From Limimaricola sp964022235 (GTDB taxonomy: Bacteria; Pseudomonadota; Alphaproteobacteria; Rhodobacterales; Rhodobacteraceae): 64,000 bases of DNA. The position numbers and the translations under genes were made by a program. Every line of letters starts with the position of its first letter. Within the stretch, counting starts at the first letter, position 1. The stretch is taken from the NCBI RefSeq assembly GCF_964022235.1, contig NZ_CAXHZL010000001.1:1-64000 (forward strand), read 5' to 3'. A model generated the notes under the pieces. It searched no databases and was not told where the DNA came from. It worked only from the letters and a program-made list of their open reading frames with translations. Of this stretch, positions 34,723 through 43,837 are shown piece by piece.

Positions 34723-35751
34723 TCAGCCCAGGACCTCGACCGTGGCCGCGACAGCATAGACCGCGAGCATGGCGATGCTTTCGAAGCCGATCCGGGCGGG
34801 ACCCTCACGTTGGCGGGCGATCAGACCGGCCAGCAGGATGCCGGTCATCAAGAGGCCGGTGCCGAGCCAGTAAAGATCGGTCGTGCCGACCGCGTGGTAA
34901 AGCGAGCCTTCGCGCAGGCTCACGTCCGAGGCCACGAGGAACAGCGTGTCGAAGGTGTTGCCGCCGATGATGCCACCGACCGCGAGCTGCAACGCGCCGC
35001 GCCGCACCGCGACGATGGTCGTGACGAACTCGGGTAGCGAGGTGACGACGGCGGTGATCAGCGATCCCACGAGACCCGATCGAAGCCCGAATCGTTCGAT
35101 GAAGGCGCTGCCCACTTGCGCGATCACGAAGCCGCCCAGCCCCATCAGCACCACCAGCCCTGCAAAGCGCAGCGCCGGACCGGTGACGGACCGTCCAGCC
35201 TCCGCCTCGTCTTCGGGCTCGTCGGTGCGGGTCTCGGATGTCATCACAGGACGCCACATCGGCTCTTCGGAGACGCGGGCGGAAACGCGCACGCCGTAGA
35301 GGTAGGTGAGAAACAGCACCACCGACACGGGATGCACACCGAAATAGGCGATGTCGGGCCCGGCGATGGCGCACAGCGGCAGGCTGAGCAGGATCATCAG
35401 CATCACTGCCTGAAACAGGTTCGCGGGCTCGGCCGCGGCATGTTCGAGATTGGCGCGGCGATAGATCAGGTCGGCGATGGCCAGAAACAGGGTCTGCGCC
35501 GCGATGCCACCCACTGCGTTGGAAAAGGCAAACGAGGCGTCACCGTCGAGCGACGCCTTGACCGAGACGACCACACCCGCGAGCGAGGTTGCCCCCCCGA
35601 GGATGATGCCGCCCGCCATCGCCTCGCCCATGGAGGTGCGGTCGGCGATGATGTCGGCAAGCCTTGTGGCGCGGATCGAGGAGAAGATCACGGCCGCCCC
35701 CGCAAGCGCGAAGGCGACCAGAAGCAGCGGCAGGGACAGGTTTTGGATCAT
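34723..35751 (-). CDS. Sodium/calcium exchanger-family membrane transporter
   Basis: This transporter has two halves of about five membrane helices joined by an acidic cytoplasmic loop (SETRTDEPEDEAEAGRSV). The alpha-repeats are visible as GGATSLAGVVVSVKASLDGD and AVVTSLPEFVTTIVAVRRGA followed by GGIIGGNTFDTLFL. The ion is not certain. The start at 35751 (MIQNLSLPLLL) places the first helix at the N-terminus as usual; the ATG at 35820 would add 23 residues without a ribosome-binding site. It sits downstream of dapD on the same strand. Confidence 0.88.
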   Translation of the reverse strand: MIQNLSLPLLLVAFALAGAAVIFSSIRATRLADIIADRTSMGEAMAGGIILGGATSLAGVVVSVKASLDGDASFAFSNAVGGIAAQTLFLAIADLIYRRANLEHAAAEPANLFQAVMLMILLSLPLCAIAGPDIAYFGVHPVSVVLFLTYLYGVRVSARVSEEPMWRPVMTSETRTDEPEDEAEAGRSVTGPALRFAGLVVLMGLGGFVIAQVGSAFIERFGLRSGLVGSLITAVVTSLPEFVTTIVAVRRGALQLAVGGIIGGNTFDTLFLVASDVSLREGSLYHAVGTTDLYWLGTGLLMTGILLAGLIARQREGPARIGFESIAMLAVYAVAATVEVLG

Positions 35752-35877
35752 GGGGTCCCAAGCGCGCGGGTAGAAGCCGGGTTCCAAAGGCAGTGCCGGT
35801 TCCGGGGCCTTTGCGCCCATGATGCGAAAAGGGGACGCCGAAGCGCCCCCTTCCCCCGATGGTCCTTGAGGCGCGCG

Positions 35878-36711
<834 letters not shown>

Positions 36712-36801
36712 GGGATGGGCTCCGGTTTGTGATGCGGCTCGGCTGCGGCTATAGACCGGATGCGGCAATCGGCGCAACGCGCCCTAGGGTAAGGAACCTG
36801 C

Positions 36802-37653
36802 ATGACCAAGGACAGACGACACCTCATGCGCGACAGCCACGAGGACCAGCGCACCGCCGATCAGGTGCCGCAGACGCCGCAGACGATGTCGCCCTCCTAC
36901 CGTCTCGCCTTTGCGGACGAAGATTTCCTGCTGCGCGACGACCTGCGCCCGGTGCGTTGGCAGCTCGAGCTTCTGAAGCCCGAACTGCTGATGAACGAGG
37001 CGGGGGTGAACTCCACCGTGGTGCTGTTCGGCGGCGCGCGCATCCCAGAGCCTGCCAAGAAGGGCACGGCCCGCACCCAGACGCTGGCCGAGCTCTCTGC
37101 CTTCTACGAAGAGGCGCGCCTCTTCGCGCGCCGGGTCACCGAATGGTCGATGGAGACCGGCGGCACCGAGAACGTCATCGTGACGGGCGGTGGCCCCGGC
37201 GTGATGGAGGCGGGCAACCGCGGCGCGCAGGAAGCGGGCGGCCGCTCGGTCGGGCTCAACATCGTGCTGCCGCACGAGCAGGCCCCGAACCCCTATGTGA
37301 CGCCGGAGCTGGCGTTCAACTTTCACTACTTCGCGATCCGCAAGATGCACTTCCTGATGCGGGCCAAGGCGGTCTGCGTATTCCCCGGCGGCTTCGGCAC
37401 GCTCGACGAGATGTTCGAGGCGCTGACGCTAATCCAGACGGGCCGGATGAAGCGCGTACCGTTCCTGCTGTTCGGGCGCGCCTTCTGGGAGAAGATCGTC
37501 AACTGGGACGCGCTGGCCGATGCGGGCACCATCGCCGAGGAGGATCTGGCGCTGTTCAAATTCGTCGAGACCGCCGACGAGGCGATCGAGGCGATGCAGA
37601 ACTGGACCCACGCAGGCGAGCGGCGCGAGCACATCCCGGGCCGCGAGGAGTGA
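36802..37653 (+). CDS. LOG-family protein (nucleotide 5'-monophosphate phosphoribohydrolase-like)
   Basis: This 283-residue protein has the Rossmann-like LOG fold: VTGGGPGVMEAGNRGA at about 128-142 and the signature PGGFGTLDE at 195-203. Bacterial LOG proteins release bases from nucleoside monophosphates (including cytokinin precursors); some members were earlier annotated as lysine decarboxylases, which is not supported. It is longer at the N-terminus than the common 190-residue form. ATG 36802 follows AAGGAAC. Confidence 0.9.
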   Translation: MTKDRRHLMRDSHEDQRTADQVPQTPQTMSPSYRLAFADEDFLLRDDLRPVRWQLELLKPELLMNEAGVNSTVVLFGGARIPEPAKKGTARTQTLAELSAFYEEARLFARRVTEWSMETGGTENVIVTGGGPGVMEAGNRGAQEAGGRSVGLNIVLPHEQAPNPYVTPELAFNFHYFAIRKMHFLMRAKAVCVFPGGFGTLDEMFEALTLIQTGRMKRVPFLLFGRAFWEKIVNWDALADAGTIAEEDLALFKFVETADEAIEAMQNWTHAGERREHIPGREE

Positions 37654-37710
37654 TCCGTCGCACCGGGGCAGGGGCCTCGGGGGGAGGCGCGTCTAACGGC
37701 TAATACAAAT

Positions 37711-37747
37711 GCAAAGCGCGCCCCCGAACATCGAGGGCGCGCTTTGC
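37711..37747. terminator. Strong bidirectional terminator hairpin
   Basis: GCAAAGCGCGCCC (37711-37723) and GGGCGCGCTTTGC (37735-37747) make a perfect 13-bp stem with an 11-nt loop. It lies between convergent genes, 57 bp after the LOG gene and 41 bp after the DUF2945 gene. Confidence 0.8.
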
Positions 37748-37788
37748 GATTCTCGTGACAGGGTGCGCAATGCCCAAAGGCCCGCCGT

Positions 37789-38001
37789 TCAGGCCTTGGA
37801 GATTTCCGATGCGCCCTTGAGCACCTCGTCGCAGTCGTCCTGCTCGATCAGATAGGCGGGGTCGTCCTCGCTGGCATTGCGGGTGATCTCCGCGCCCTTG
37901 ATCTTGCGGGTGATCTTGCGCGTGTAGACCTTGGTGATCGTGCCGGTGCCGGTGCCATTGCCCCAGCTCCATTTCACCTTGTCGCCTTCGGAATGGCTCA
38001 T
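37789..38001 (-). CDS. DUF2945 / HVA1-family small protein
   Basis: This 70-residue protein matches the DUF2945 (hypervirulence-associated, Tudor-like) family: GDKVKWSWGNGTGTGTITKV, then ITRNASEDDPAYLIEQDD. The family has a small beta-barrel and unknown function. ATG 38001 is unambiguous. It precedes a strong terminator and probably forms its own unit. Confidence 0.85.
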   Translation of the reverse strand: MSHSEGDKVKWSWGNGTGTGTITKVYTRKITRKIKGAEITRNASEDDPAYLIEQDDCDEVLKGASEISKA

Positions 38002-38062
38002 GGCCGTGCCTCCGTTTCGGGTTGCACGGCCAACGAGTGGTGGCGGCGGCGGGTTCCGCGCC

Positions 38063-38866
38063 TCAGGCGGTGGCGGCGGGCCGGGACTGGCCCGGTTGCT
38101 GGCCCGTCTGCTGGCCGCCCTGCTTGGCAGCCTGCGCCAGCATCCGCAGCTCGGCCTGATTGCGACCGATCCGCATGCGCAGCGCCTCGGACAGCTCTTC
38201 GGGCTTCTTGCCCTGCACCGCAGCTGCCAGATCGCGGGTCTGCGCCATCAGCGCGGTCGCCCGCATTTCGCGGTTCGCCTTGGAGCGGGCAGGCACGAGG
38301 AACAGCGGCGTCAGCGACTTCAACTCGGGCTTTTCCGCGATCAGCGCGTCATAGCCGGGTTGATCGGTGATCGCCGTGATCTCGTGGTGAAAACCGATCT
38401 GGCCCGGCACCAGCAGATAGGCCTGCAGGTTGCGGCTGGCGTTGCGCAGCTGCAGCACCGAATGCTCGACATGCATCTTGAGCGTGAAGGAGGCCACGGG
38501 CCTAAGGGCGTCGAACTCCTTGGGCAGGGTTTTTTGCGGCATGCCCAAGAGCCGCGCCATCGCCTTGAGCACGTCGAGGGTCGAGGTCACGCCCAGCGCT
38601 TTCAGAAACCGCTCGCCGGAGGTCTTGGAGGCGCTCTCGTTCTTGGCCTCGCCCTTGGGCACGTAGAACGAAATGCCGTTGGCGAGCGGGATCGCGCCGG
38701 TCTGGGTCACCGGGCCGGTGTGTTTGCCCTCCTGCGCGGTGGCGTCCCAGACATAGACATCGCGCCAGACGGCGCGCGCGATCACCGGGTCGCCGAGGAT
38801 CGCCTCGCGCGTCCTTGCGTCCACCGCCGCCACGTCGAATTCGATCCCGTTGAGCTTGATCTTCAC
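38063..38866 (-). CDS. Hypothetical protein, 267 residues
   Basis: I do not recognise a family. The protein is soluble, with MKIKLNGIEFDVAAVDARTR at the start, a helical centre and a glutamine/glycine-rich tail (KQGGQQTGQQPGQSRPAATA). No signal peptide is present. The start is GTG 38866 with GAGGGAGAG immediately upstream. It follows rlmN by 39 bp on the same strand and may be co-transcribed with it. Confidence 0.75.
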   Translation of the reverse strand: MKIKLNGIEFDVAAVDARTREAILGDPVIARAVWRDVYVWDATAQEGKHTGPVTQTGAIPLANGISFYVPKGEAKNESASKTSGERFLKALGVTSTLDVLKAMARLLGMPQKTLPKEFDALRPVASFTLKMHVEHSVLQLRNASRNLQAYLLVPGQIGFHHEITAITDQPGYDALIAEKPELKSLTPLFLVPARSKANREMRATALMAQTRDLAAAVQGKKPEELSEALRMRIGRNQAELRMLAQAAKQGGQQTGQQPGQSRPAATA

Positions 38867-38905
38867 GGCTCTCTCCCTCGTGGCGCACGGTTGATCCCGC
38901 GCGCC

Positions 38906-40105
38906 TTATCCCTGAACGTCCGCCGCGATCTCGGCGCGGCTCTTGCGCGCGCGCTCGGTCGCGGACTTCAGCTGGCCGCAGGCGGCCATGATGTCCTCGC
39001 CGCGCGGCGTGCGAATGGGGCTGGCGTAGCCCGCCTTGTAGATGATGTCGGCAAAGGCCCGGATCCGGTTGTTCGACGACCGCTCGTAGGGCGAGCCGGG
39101 CCATTCGTTGAAGGGGATCAGGTTGATCTTGGCCGGAATGCCATCGATCAGCTTTACCAGACGGCGCGCGTCCTCGTCGCTGTCGTTCACGTCCTTGAGC
39201 ATCACGTACTCGAAGGTAATCCGCTCGGAGTTCGACAACTTGGGATAGGCGCGCAGCGCATCGAGCAGCTTTTCGATGTTCCACTTCTTGTTGATCGGTA
39301 CCAGCTTGTCGCGCACCTCGTCGGTGGTCGCGTGAAAGCTCACCGCCAGCATGCAGCCGATTTCCTCGGCGGTGCGGGCGATCTCGGGCACGACTCCGCT
39401 CGTCGACAGGGTGATGCGGCGGCGCGAGAGCGAGAGGCCTTCGCCGTCCATCGCGATCTTCATCGCGTCGCGCACGCCCTCGAAATTGTAGAGCGGTTCG
39501 CCCATGCCCATCAGCACGATGTTCGACAAAAGCCGCGTCTCGTCCTTGGGCGCGCCGGGGGTGGGCCACTCCTCCAGATCGTCGCGCGCCAGCATGACCT
39601 GACCGATGATCTCGCCTGCCGTGAGGTTGCGCACCAGCTTTTGCGTGCCGGTGTGGCAGAACGAACAGGTCAGCGTGCAGCCGACCTGGGACGAAATGCA
39701 CAGCGTCCCGCGATCCGTCTCGGGGATGTAGACCACCTCGACCTCGTGGCCGCCGGCGATCCGCACGAGGTACTTGCGCGTGCCATCGGAGGAGACCTGC
39801 TTGGAGACGATCTCGGGCAGCGAGATCACGAAGTTCGCGGCCAGCAGTTCGCGGTAGGGCTTGGCGAGGTTGGTCATTCCCTCGAACTCGCGCACGCCCC
39901 AGTGGTAGATCCACTGCCAAACCTGGTTCACCCGCATCTTGGCCTGCTTTTCGGGCGTGCCCGCCGCGATCAGTGCCTCGCGCATCGCGTCACGGCTCAT
40001 CCCCACGAGGTTGGGCAGGCCCGGCGCAGCCTTGCGCGGGATGGTCATCACGTCCTGCGTGATCGGAGAAGTGGGGGCGACGTTCGGTGCAGCGGGGGCG
40101 GTCAT
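38906..40105 (-). CDS. rlmN: Dual-specificity 23S rRNA/tRNA C2-adenosine methyltransferase
   Basis: RlmN is a radical-SAM enzyme that methylates C2 of A2503 in 23S rRNA and A37 in some tRNAs. The 399-residue protein has the cluster motif CTLTCSFC (Cys143, Cys147, Cys150), SSQVGC before it, the NIVLMGMGEPLYN motif and the C-terminal cysteine loop AACGQLK. ATG 40105 has GAGGT just upstream. It leads the minus-strand pair with the hypothetical gene at 38063. Confidence 0.97.
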   Translation of the reverse strand: MTAPAAPNVAPTSPITQDVMTIPRKAAPGLPNLVGMSRDAMREALIAAGTPEKQAKMRVNQVWQWIYHWGVREFEGMTNLAKPYRELLAANFVISLPEIVSKQVSSDGTRKYLVRIAGGHEVEVVYIPETDRGTLCISSQVGCTLTCSFCHTGTQKLVRNLTAGEIIGQVMLARDDLEEWPTPGAPKDETRLLSNIVLMGMGEPLYNFEGVRDAMKIAMDGEGLSLSRRRITLSTSGVVPEIARTAEEIGCMLAVSFHATTDEVRDKLVPINKKWNIEKLLDALRAYPKLSNSERITFEYVMLKDVNDSDEDARRLVKLIDGIPAKINLIPFNEWPGSPYERSSNNRIRAFADIIYKAGYASPIRTPRGEDIMAACGQLKSATERARKSRAEIAADVQG

Positions 40106-40213
40106 GGGTGTACCTCGGGGCCGGGGGTGCCCGGCTCATATGGGAAAGCGGGCCCGGTCATCAAGGAAAACCGGCCCCGCTTCAGTGTAACATGGCGCCC
40201 CGAAGGGCGTGGA

Positions 40214-40753
40214 TCAGCTTGTGCAGCGCTTGGCGGCCTCGTCCACCGCGGCGGTGAAGCCCAGAAGCGAGAAGGTGTCTTGGGTCTGGGTACCGCGGCC
40301 CGACCGGCCCGTCAGCACCGCGTCGGCCCCGCGCTTCATCGCCGCGACGATGGTGGCGTCGTCCTGAGGTGTCGCGGGCCAAGCCCAGTCGCCTTCGGTG
40401 AAGAGCTGGAAGTCCTGACCGCCAACCTCGAGCGTCACGGTGGAGCCCGACGCGAAAGGATAGCCGCCGGTAAAGGTCACCTGACCGTTCACGCCCTGAG
40501 CGGGGCGATAGAACACGAAAAGCAGGGTTTCGCCGCGGCTCACGGTGACGGGTTGGCCGTCCTTGGTGTTGAGCTGGCTCTTGGGGGCCGAGACGCCAAA
40601 GCACTCGACCGGATCGGTTTCCTGAAACACGCTCCAGTCGGTCTCTGCGGCGACCCGGTTCGACGCCTCCTGCGCAACGGCGCTCGTGGCGGCGGCGGCG
40701 ATCATCGCGCCTGCCGACAGGGACCCGATCGCGCGGAAAAGTCGTGACATCAT
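40214..40753 (-). CDS. Invasion-associated locus B (IalB)-family secreted protein
   Basis: This 179-residue protein has a signal peptide (SLSAGAMIAAAATSAVAQ) and the IalB-like pattern WSVFQETDPVECFGVSAPKS, VSRGETLLFVFYRPAQGVNG and MKRGADAVLTGRSGRGTQTQ DTFSLLGF. Family members occur widely in alphaproteobacteria, including non-pathogens, and their role is unclear. Two adjacent ATGs (40753, 40750) are possible starts. It lies upstream of rlmN on the same strand, separated by 108 bp. Confidence 0.88.
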   Translation of the reverse strand: MMSRLFRAIGSLSAGAMIAAAATSAVAQEASNRVAAETDWSVFQETDPVECFGVSAPKSQLNTKDGQPVTVSRGETLLFVFYRPAQGVNGQVTFTGGYPFASGSTVTLEVGGQDFQLFTEGDWAWPATPQDDATIVAAMKRGADAVLTGRSGRGTQTQDTFSLLGFTAAVDEAAKRCTS

Positions 40754-41164
40754 GTAGCAGCCTCCAGCTGTCTGGCCTCGTGGATGCCCCCGGCGCCTTT
40801 TCGACTGTAAGGGGCGGGATCAACTCGATAGCCAGAGGCTTATCAAGATTCCCGCCCCATGGGAAAGCCCCGCGCGGTCACATGTCTGCGCGGATATCCG
40901 CCAAGGCAGGGGGTGTGCTGTCGGAATCCGGAACCGTGACCCCTTTGTCACGCGGTGCTGCATCGAGGGGCCGCTTCGGCGCGGGCAGCAAGGGCGAGGG
41001 AATATCGTGCGAGCTGATGTCAGGCACAGTGGTCGTGCTTGCGCGCGGTCTCGCGTCTCCCGCTTCGGGATTCGCGCATAGACGTTTCGGTCTCGATCAT
41101 CGGTAGGCCTGTCAGGTCGCACGAGAACCGGCCGGGCCCCGTCGGTGAGGGGCCCGGCGGGTCG
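40754..41164. other. Intergenic stretch, no gene recognised
   Basis: These 411 bp contain no supported gene. The plus-strand open frame through it overlaps the IalB leader and lacks protein character. The hairpin at 41131-41158 is the only clear structure. Confidence 0.5.
41131..41158 (-). terminator. Hairpin after the YCII-domain gene
   Basis: GCCGGGCCCC (41131-41140) and GGGGCCCGGC (41149-41158) form a perfect 10-bp stem with an 8-nt loop, 7 bp past the stop of the minus-strand gene. There is no U-run. Confidence 0.6.
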
Positions 41165-41488
41165 TCACATGTCGATGGCTTCGCAGACCTCGACGCTGCC
41201 ACCATCCGCGACCATCGGGCAGCCCTTGGCCATTTCGATCGCGGCGTCGATGTCGGGCGCGGTGACGATGGTGTAGCCGAACGCCGGGTTCGCACCGCCG
41301 TCATGCGTAACACCGCTCTGGCTCACGGTGTGCGATTTGCCCGCCGCCGAGCCTTCGTCGGAAATGTTGGACTTGATGCCGTCCATCCAAGCGGTCCAGC
41401 GGGCCATCGCCTCGCGGCCCGCTTCCTCGCTTTCGGGCATGCTCATGCCGTTGCCGTGGTAGATGTACATGAATCGTTTGTCGGCCAT
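41165..41488 (-). CDS. YCII-related domain protein
   Basis: This 107-residue protein belongs to the YciI/DGPF group: MADKRFMYIYHGNGMSMPES, then VSQSGVTHDGGANPAFGYTI and VTAPDIDAAIEMAKGCPMVA. The dimeric ferredoxin-like fold is shared by many proteins of unknown function. The ATG at 41488 has GGGGGAAG upstream; the in-frame extension beyond it is not protein-like. It follows serB (78 bp), on the same strand. Confidence 0.85.
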   Translation of the reverse strand: MADKRFMYIYHGNGMSMPESEEAGREAMARWTAWMDGIKSNISDEGSAAGKSHTVSQSGVTHDGGANPAFGYTIVTAPDIDAAIEMAKGCPMVADGGSVEVCEAIDM

Positions 41489-41565
41489 GTCGTCTTCCCC
41501 CTGTGGCGGGGCAGCAGGTGCCTGCCCCTGCGTCAGTGTCGAACGGCGCATCGATTCGTGCAAGA

Positions 41566-42438
41566 TCAAATAGTGAACATTTCCTTGCGGTAGCCCTGCA
41601 CGTACAGCAGCGCTGTCAGGTCGCCGTGATTCACCCGCACCTCGCACTGCTCGGCCACCACCGGTTTGGCGTGCAGCGCCACGCCGGTTCCGGCAAGCCC
41701 CAGCATGCCCAGATCATTGGCCCCGTCGCCTACGGCGATCACCTCAGCGGGGGTGATGCCGAGCCGGGCGGTGATCTCGTTCAGCGCCTGCACCTTGGCC
41801 TCGCGCCCGAGAATCGGGCGGGCGACCTTGCCAGTAAGCTTGCCGCCTTCCGCCAGCAGCGTGTTGGCGCGGTGCTCGTGAAAGCCCAGGTCACCGGCCA
41901 CCTTTTCGGTGAAGGCAGTGAAGCCGCCCGAGACCAGCGCCGCATGGCTACCGTTCGCCTTCATGGTCGCGATCAGCGCGCGCCCGCCCGGCATATGGGT
42001 GATCCGCTCGGCCAGAACCTTGGCGATCACGCCCTCGTCGAGATCCTTGAGCAGCCCGACGCGCTCGATCAGCGCGCCTTCGAAATCCAGCTCGCCGTTC
42101 ATCGCCCGCTTGGTGATCTCGGCCACGCGCGGTCCGACGCCGGCCTCAGCGGCCAGCTCATCGATGCACTCCTGCTCGATCATCGTGCTGTCCATGTCGG
42201 CCAGCAGCATCCGCTTGCGACGGTTGGCAGTAGGCTGGATCACCATGTCGACACGGCTGGCCTGAAGATCGGCCCAGACCGCCCAGCGATTGTCCGGCAA
42301 CGCCGGGATCTCGAACTCCACCGCCTCATTGGGGGCAAGCCAGTCGAGCGCCGTGCCGCCCCAGGCGCTGCGCAGGTTTTCGGCAAGCACGGGATCGAGC
42401 GGGGTGCCGGGGGCGGTGAGGAGCAGGGCGGTGAACAT
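41566..42438 (-). CDS. serB: Phosphoserine phosphatase
   Basis: SerB makes serine from phosphoserine, the last step of the pathway whose first two enzymes (serA, serC) lie next door. The 290-residue HAD-family protein has the nucleophile motif LLADMDSTMIE (Asp81, Asp83), LVSGGFTAFT and the acidic motif VIAVGDGANDLGML. ATG 42438 is clear. It is divergent from serC-serA, with 159 bp between the starts. Confidence 0.97.
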   Translation of the reverse strand: MFTALLLTAPGTPLDPVLAENLRSAWGGTALDWLAPNEAVEFEIPALPDNRWAVWADLQASRVDMVIQPTANRRKRMLLADMDSTMIEQECIDELAAEAGVGPRVAEITKRAMNGELDFEGALIERVGLLKDLDEGVIAKVLAERITHMPGGRALIATMKANGSHAALVSGGFTAFTEKVAGDLGFHEHRANTLLAEGGKLTGKVARPILGREAKVQALNEITARLGITPAEVIAVGDGANDLGMLGLAGTGVALHAKPVVAEQCEVRVNHGDLTALLYVQGYRKEMFTI

Positions 42439-42544
42439 GGGGCGATGTTTCCGATAGTGACGCGGGACGGCCCGCTTGCGACGTTTGGCGGTGCCTTAAC
42501 GGCAATTTCCCCGTTGTGAAAGCGCATGAGGGAGCGTAGATGCG

Positions 42545-42597
42545 GCGACGGGACACCTCTCCCCAACGAGAGGCGCTTATCTGCAAGGATACCAGCA
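42545..42597 (+). promoter_or_regulatory. serC leader, candidate serC RNA motif
   Basis: The serC 5' leader contains a compact hairpin CCTCTC cccaac GAGAGG (42556-42573) 24 nt before the start codon, followed by the ribosome-binding site AAGGA. A conserved serC leader motif has been described upstream of serC in alphaproteobacteria from comparative genomics. Position and hairpin fit; I could not compare it with the consensus, so the match is inferred. The ligand or mechanism of that motif is unknown. Confidence 0.5.
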
Positions 42598-43752
42598 ATG
42601 GTTAAGACGACTCCGGACCAACGTCCGTCGAATCCGCGTTTTTCCTCCGGCCCCTGTGCCAAACCCCCCCATTGGAGCCTCGACAAGCTCGCCGACGCAC
42701 CGCTCGGCCGCTCGCACCGTGCTGCCATCGGCAAGTCCAAGCTCGCCGCCGCGATCGAAGAGACCCGTGAGCTCTTGGGCGTGCCCGCTGACTACCGCAT
42801 CGGCATCGTGCCCGCCTCGGACACCGGTGCCGTGGAGATGGCGATGTGGTCGATGCTGGGTGCGCGCCCGGCCACCATGGTCGCGTGGGAAAGCTTCGGT
42901 GCGGGTTGGGTCACGGATGTCGTGAAGCAGCTCAAGATCGAAGCCGAAGTGAAGACCGCCGACTATGGCCAGATCGTCGACATGGCCGCTCTCGATTACG
43001 ATACCGACGTCGTCTTCACCTGGAACGGCACCACCTCGGGTGTGCGCGTGGCTTCGGGCGACGCGATCCCCGCCGACCGTCAGGGCCTGACCATCTGCGA
43101 CGCCACCTCGGCCGCCTTTGCGCAGGACCTGCCGTGGGACAAGCTCGATGTCACCACCTTCTCCTGGCAGAAGGTGATGGGCGGCGAGGCCGCGCATGGC
43201 ATGCTGATCCTGAGCCCCCGCGCCGTCGAGCGGCTGGAGAGCTACACCCCCGCATGGCCGCTGCCGAAGATTTTCCGCATGACCAAGGGCGGCAAGCTGA
43301 TCGAGGGCATCTTCAAGGGCGAGACGATCAACACGCCGTCGATGCTCTGCGTCGAGGATTACCTCGTGGCGCTGGCATGGGGCCGTGAGGTCGGTGGGCT
43401 GAAGGGGCTGATGGCCCGCGCCGATGCCAACGCCAAGACCCTGTGGGACTTCTGCGATGCGCGGCCGTGGATCGCCAACCTCGCCGAGGACGAGGCGATC
43501 CGCTCGAACACCTCCGTCTGCCTGAAGTTCACCGACGACCGCATCACCGATGGCGCGGCCTTTGCCAAGGCCGTGGCCAAGCGGCTTGAAAAGGAGGGCG
43601 TGGCCCTCGACATCGGCGCCTATCGCGACGCGCCCGCGGGCCTGCGCATCTGGTGCGGCGCCACGGTCGAGACCGCCGACGTCGAGGCGCTGCTGCCTTG
43701 GCTCGACTGGGCCTTCGAGGCCGAGATCGCCGCTATGGCCGACGCCGCCTGA
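42598..43752 (+). CDS. serC: Phosphoserine aminotransferase
   Basis: SerC transaminates 3-phosphohydroxypyruvate with glutamate and also serves pyridoxal-phosphate synthesis. The 384-residue protein is of the alphaproteobacterial long type: NPRFSSGPCAKPPHWSL at the start and the PLP-binding Lys192 in SWQKVMGGEAAHG. The ATG at 42598 (MVKTTPDQR) has AAGGA 9 nt upstream. It is followed by serA after a hairpin. Confidence 0.97.
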   Translation: MVKTTPDQRPSNPRFSSGPCAKPPHWSLDKLADAPLGRSHRAAIGKSKLAAAIEETRELLGVPADYRIGIVPASDTGAVEMAMWSMLGARPATMVAWESFGAGWVTDVVKQLKIEAEVKTADYGQIVDMAALDYDTDVVFTWNGTTSGVRVASGDAIPADRQGLTICDATSAAFAQDLPWDKLDVTTFSWQKVMGGEAAHGMLILSPRAVERLESYTPAWPLPKIFRMTKGGKLIEGIFKGETINTPSMLCVEDYLVALAWGREVGGLKGLMARADANAKTLWDFCDARPWIANLAEDEAIRSNTSVCLKFTDDRITDGAAFAKAVAKRLEKEGVALDIGAYRDAPAGLRIWCGATVETADVEALLPWLDWAFEAEIAAMADAA

Positions 43753-43760
43753 TCCCTTTA

Positions 43761-43786
43761 CGGGGCGCGCGCATCGACGCGCCCCG
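43761..43786 (+). terminator. Hairpin between serC and serA
   Basis: CGGGGCGCG (43761-43769) and CGCGCCCCG (43778-43786) form a perfect 9-bp stem 8 bp after serC. With no U-tract it may be an attenuating or RNA-stabilising element that sets the serC:serA ratio. Confidence 0.5.
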
Positions 43787-43837
43787 CTATTCCCATTCCC
43801 CGGACGCATTCCGTCCGACCGCCACAGGAGCATCCAA

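Noticed and set aside
36802..37653. Lysine decarboxylase annotation for the LOG-family gene
   Set aside because: The PGGxGTxxE signature and lack of a PLP-binding lysine fold show a phosphoribohydrolase-type LOG protein; the decarboxylase label is a historical misannotation.
37931..40747. Plus-strand open frame of more than 900 codons
   Set aside because: It is antisense to the 267-residue gene, rlmN and the IalB gene, and its translation is rich in His, Arg, Gly and Leu typical of shadow frames in GC-rich DNA. The minus-strand genes have clear motifs.
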